The notes under the pieces: generated by a model
The model's input: the letters and a program-made list of their open reading frames with translations, nothing else
What the model was told of the DNA's origin: nothing
Databases searched by the model: none
Source of the DNA: Raphanus sativus
Taxonomy: Eukaryota > Streptophyta > Magnoliopsida > Brassicales > Brassicaceae
NCBI RefSeq assembly: GCF_000801105.2
Contig: NC_079511.1
Coordinates: 25,110,638 to 25,174,637, forward strand
Length of the DNA: 64,000 bases
Direction: 5' to 3'
In this document: piece after piece, positions 60,065-64,000 of the stretch
How positions within the stretch are numbered: the first letter of the stretch is position 1
Layout of the letters: the number at the start of each line of letters is the position of its first letter
Position numbers and translations under genes: made by a program

Positions 60065-61450
60065 AGAGATGTCACTCTCTGCCTGCGCTTTAATGCCTCC
60101 ACGTCTTTTTGTTTTGTTGGGTTAATTTTTTTTGACAGGTTAATCTTTTGTTTAGTTCTTGTTAAAATTATAGTATTAATTGTTTTAATTTCATTTCCAA
60201 CTTTTCAAATAGAGTTGGGACAGATCGGGTATCCGAAAAATTTCAAGATACCCGGATTCGAATTTTTATCCGGTAAATCCATAATTTTTCTATTCTTATT
60301 CGGATCTAGGGTTCTCGGATATCCGAATGTCGGATATTTTTCTAAAAATTGAAATATTCGGATCCAAATTTGGAACCTTTAAATAAATAAAAATAATATT
60401 AAAAAATATAAAATATTAACAATAATTATAAAATAAAATATATATAATGTTTATAATTATTTTTATGTATGCTATTACAAATTTTATATAAAAGTTATAT
60501 ATATTATTATATATAAAAATAAAAATATAATAAACAAAATTAGTTTTTATATATAGATATTACTGTTTATTATTAATATAAATAACGGATCCGGATATCC
60601 AGACTAAAAATCAAAATATCTGATCTAGATCGGATTTTGACGGATCCAACATATTACTATCTGGATCTGGATCCGGCCTTTCCAAATTTTCGGAGCGAAT
60701 CCGTATCAAATTTCGGATCGCGTCCGGATCACTGAAAAAAATCCCAGACCTACTTTCAAAGAATATTGTTGTTTGAACCTCATGATTATTTCCAAATTAT
60801 TGTACACTGTATCTAACTAAGAGCAATTTCAATCAAAAAACTAAATTTTATGTAATTTTATTTTCACTATAACTTTTAAAATTATACCATTTCATCAAAT
60901 ATTGTGTCATATAATTAATATTATATTAATTTATTGTAACACTATCCATACTAAAAATGTATATTTTATTATATTCTATTTAATAAAATAGTCAAATTAC
61001 TATTATTAATTAGCTTAAATCTATAACTAAAAATAAATAAATTATGTCTTTTATATTTTTCATTTTATTTTCACATTAAGATAGTATATTTTATTTAACA
61101 TTTAATAATAAATCAGTATTACTAATAAATAAAAAATGTTACTAAATTTTTTTTTCATTTTTTTTTCTACTTTTCATATTTAACAGTATATATTTTTAAT
61201 TGTTAATGATAAATAAGTTAATATATAATAATATAAATTAGTTAAAGCAAAATATTAAAATTTAAATACATACTGAAAATATAAAATTATAAACTTTTAA
61301 CAAATAAACATAAAATATAATGTTACAAAACAACAATATACAATTATTCAATTACAAATAATAAAAATATAAAATAAAACAATATATAAAATTGTTTTTG
61401 TTGTAAAATTTGGTGTTATAGAGAAGGTGGAAATAAAGCTTGTTTTGGTG
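60065..61450. other. Intergenic DNA with two probable transposon remnants
   Basis: 60210-60740 is rich in GGATATCC/GGATCCGG-type phrases on both sides of an AT-rich core, like the stretch at 51130-51560. 60829-61453 has loosely inverted ends (AAGAGCAATTTCAATC and GGTTGGAGTTACTC), probably an old MITE. No gene is supported. Confidence 0.45.
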
Positions 61451-63050
61451 TATTATGGTTGGAGTTACTCGCAAAGTGTAAATCTCATATTACTCATCAT
61501 TTTGTCTTTTTAGTCTTTTTAATAAGAACTACAATTTATGTAAGTCAAAATAATTTTTGTAACTTTATTAAGAAAGTTCAGAGTCATTTAAAAACTCTAA
61601 CTAACCCAAGTTGTTTGATTAAACACGCTCTTGAAATTATTAGAAAGTGAACCATATTATTATAGAGTGAACATGTTTAGTAACTTACAAGATTACATAC
61701 ACATCTCATTATACATGTTACACGTTATGTAAACGAAGCGATTTCGCCATCGGTCTTCCCATATTTGCAGCAGGCCAGAGGACGCACCGTTAAGTCGCCA
61801 AATGAAAAAGAAAAACAAAAAAAAGGAAGAAACGAAGAAAACGACGGTGCAACAAAAGACCAAGTGGTCACAGGTGTGAACCAAATAGATGCCTAACAGT
61901 GACACAAAAGACTAGTCTTTTTGTGGCCAAGAAGCCAGAGATCAGATCACAAGTCTTTGTCTTCACAGAATATTTTAATAGACAAACTTCTCGTTAAACG
62001 TGACCACAAAACAGAAGATATAATCGTCAAATATCAAAAACCAACACTCCAAAAAGAACCACATATCAACACGATAAAAGGGTAAAAAATCGAATAAAAA
62101 ACCTCAAAACGATCCTGGACAGTAATTCTTGATTTGGTAATAACATATCACGAGGAATCAAATTAAATTTTTCGTCATTTGAAGCAGAGTTTCTTTGTCA
62201 AACATTGGCAATATAATATCACAATCTTCAAGATTGCACACTCTCCAAGAAACTCCTATCATGTCTGGTTTGCAAACAGAAAAGGTAGAATACAATTCTC
62301 ATAATATCAAGCTGCTAAAGCAACACATGTTCACCACGTTTTTTAACATATGAATCAACCAATCAGAAGTGATTCACAAAGAAAACCTTCTAGTGCCACT
62401 TTATTGATCACTCACATACAAGTAGAACCTTGTTGTCAATGTTCCAGAAGAGTAAAAAAATATTAACCAGGAAACTAAATAGAAAGACAAATAACACCAT
62501 TTGTATTGAAAGTTCACTAATCTGACAAACAAAACCAATCTGCCAACTATGTCTATGAAATTAAAAAAACAAATACAAGTAAGACATCCTAATCTAATCA
62601 TTCATAGAGAACAACTAGGTATTCAGAGGCCAAGACACACATTAAATTCAAGTGCAGAGAGACATAGGTCAAAGCAGCAATACATTCATCAATCCAGAGA
62701 TTTTTAAAGAGGCTGCAATCACGTAATCACCATTAAGCACAAAAACCATCTTCGCCCTGTCAACAAACCTGAATCAAACATCCATTCACAATTTAACTTC
62801 GTCATTAGCATTAACAAACAAATTAAACTCCAAGCGGAAATTAACAACTCCCAAGCAAAGTGTGGAGCAAATGGACACAGTACTGCAACTAAACAATTGT
62901 ACTAACAGAGAATTTCTAGCAAACAAACAAACAAACTACATGCGAAAACCATTGAAGAATACGTGAAAAATGCAAGGACCATGCTCATGCACAAAATAAC
63001 ACTAGCAAGACCAAGCGAAAAGAATAATCAAGTAAGAACCATCTCACCAT
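61451..63050. other. Intergenic DNA and 3' UTR of the UBA2c-like gene
   Basis: No independent gene is supported. The right part, from roughly 62700, is probably the 3' untranslated region of the minus-strand RNA-binding protein gene, possibly spliced. Confidence 0.4.
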
Positions 63051-64000
63051 TCAGTAATGCGGTGGACCGTTGGGGTACATTCCTCCAGGAGGAACTCTCG
63101 GAGCTGTGGAGGAACCAACAGGCTGATGCTGTCCAGGATACCCTGAACCTGATGAATGCCCATAGTGCCCACTCTCTGGATAACCACCACCAGCCATCGA
63201 ACTTGGTGGCATTCTATACGGACCACTTCCAGCACCAGGCCCACCATAACCACCACCTGTACCAAGACCATAGCCCCCAGATCCTGGATGACCACCGTAT
63301 CCACCATAATGACCTGCATACGCACCTCCATATCCACCACCACCACCCATAGAAGACGGTGCGTGATTCATCTGATGCTGCGGTGGTGGTCCTCCAGAGT
63401 ACCCACCGTAACCACCCACCCCACCAGGTCCAGCATAAGGTCCTCCAGGAGGAGGAGCCACACCCATTCCATTACCATGACCATGACCAAGACCGTTTCC
63501 AGGCCCAGCAACAACATCTTTACCCGGACCACCAACACCACCAACACCTGGTGGCTTTCCCTTCTTACCATCAATAGCCAACTTACACTGCAAATGCTTT
63601 CCATCAATCACCTTAGTAGGATCAGCAAGCGCAGCTTGAGCACCTTCAGGAGTCTTATACACAAACAAAGCAAACCCTCTCGACTTCCCAGTAACTTTAT
63701 CAAACCCCAAAGGACCTTCCTCAATCTCCCCATAAGCTAAAAACAGATTCAACAACCTATCCGCAGGCATATCAACCGGCACATTCGCCACATAAATCTT
63801 CCTCATCGACACATCCGAAACATTCGCCGACACCGCAGCACCAGCAGAACCACCTTGATTCCCAGCGGCGGCGAGCTGCGTGACCGTCACGCGCCCGTCG
63901 ATCTTCTTAGACGGATCCTTCAAAGCGAGGAGCGCTCCGTCCACGTGCTTGAACGTCACGAACCCGTACCCCTTCGACTTCGCGGTCACCTTGTCGAGGA
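63051..64000 (-). CDS. UBA2C-like: UBA2c-like RNA-binding protein with two RRMs (5' end outside window)
   Basis: The frame is open from the window edge to TGA 63051-63053, giving about 316 residues. The first RRM is cut by the window edge and shows its RNP1 (KGYGFVTF). The second has RNP2 (IYVANV) and RNP1 (SRGFALFVY), followed by a Gly/Pro/Tyr/His-rich low-complexity tail. This matches plant UBA2 proteins, hnRNP-like nuclear proteins that bind U-rich RNA and act in stress and flowering. In Arabidopsis the best match in memory is UBA2c (AT3G15010), which lies beside mMDH2; here the neighbour looks like mMDH1. The start codon is not in the window. Confidence 0.9.
   Translation of the reverse strand, partial: LDKVTAKSKGYGFVTFKHVDGALLALKDPSKKIDGRVTVTQLAAAGNQGGSAGAAVSANVSDVSMRKIYVANVPVDMPADRLLNLFLAYGEIEEGPLGFDKVTGKSRGFALFVYKTPEGAQAALADPTKVIDGKHLQCKLAIDGKKGKPPGVGGVGGPGKDVVAGPGNGLGHGHGNGMGVAPPPGGPYAGPGGVGGYGGYSGGPPPQHQMNHAPSSMGGGGGYGGAYAGHYGGYGGHPGSGGYGLGTGGGYGGPGAGSGPYRMPPSSMAGGGYPESGHYGHSSGSGYPGQHQPVGSSTAPRVPPGGMYPNGPPHY

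Noticed and set aside
63156..63740. Plus-strand Thr/His/Ser-rich frames of up to 194 codons
   Set aside because: They are antisense to the Gly-rich tail and RRM2 of the UBA2c-like gene.

Overview
The window is plant nuclear DNA: GT-AG introns, TATA boxes, an intron-free eukaryotic tRNA-Ile with a Pol III terminator, an L1-clade LINE, Helitrons and Stowaway/Harbinger MITEs. Protein similarity and gene order point to a Brassicaceae genome, most likely Brassica. The recognisable genes follow the Arabidopsis chromosome 1 block around AT1G53160-AT1G53240: SPL4/5 end, a small MAKR-like basic protein, ERF8/ERF4-type repressor, TEAR1-like RING E3 ligase, a TAF1A-like gene, NCL Na/Ca exchanger and mitochondrial malate dehydrogenase. 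A UBA2c-like RNA-binding protein follows. Arabidopsis identities are recalled family knowledge; no database search was run.

Layout. 0-3 kb: last SPL exon with a miR156 site, orphan exon-like stretches, and the MAKR-like gene. 3-19 kb: AT-rich intergenic DNA with a solo LTR (CATAT target duplication), LINE remnants, MITEs and a complete 1.5-kb non-autonomous Helitron. 19.1-19.6 kb: ERF gene. 19.8-26.6 kb: Helitron ends, four (CT)n/telomere-like tandem units, and fragments of unrelated genes (Pif1 helicase, QCR8, RPA1-like, a Cys-rich/TM protein, HAI1-type PP2C). 28.3-34.5 kb: two direct copies of a 2.7-kb unit, the second carrying a 1-kb retroposon. 34.7-35.3 kb: a promoter-like island without a recognisable gene. 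37.2-43.3 kb: a full-length LINE with both ORFs open and a perfect 14-bp target duplication. 46.4-48.1 kb: RING gene. 49.1-50.85 kb: a broken TAF1A-like gene. 53.1-55.8 kb: NCL. 56.3 kb: tRNA-Ile(UAU). 56.8-58 kb: decayed LINE. 58.4-59.9 kb: mMDH. 63-64 kb: 3' part of a UBA2c-like gene running off the window.

The genes do not form a pathway. They are conserved-block neighbours (developmental timing, ethylene/EAR repression, ubiquitin ligation, cation exchange, TCA cycle, RNA binding) separated by transposon-filled gaps. The most notable points are the intact, apparently young LINE, the cluster of captured gene fragments among Helitrons, the TAF1A-like gene with two in-frame stops and an LTR insertion, and the tandem 2.7-kb duplication whose junction lies at a Helitron-like terminus.
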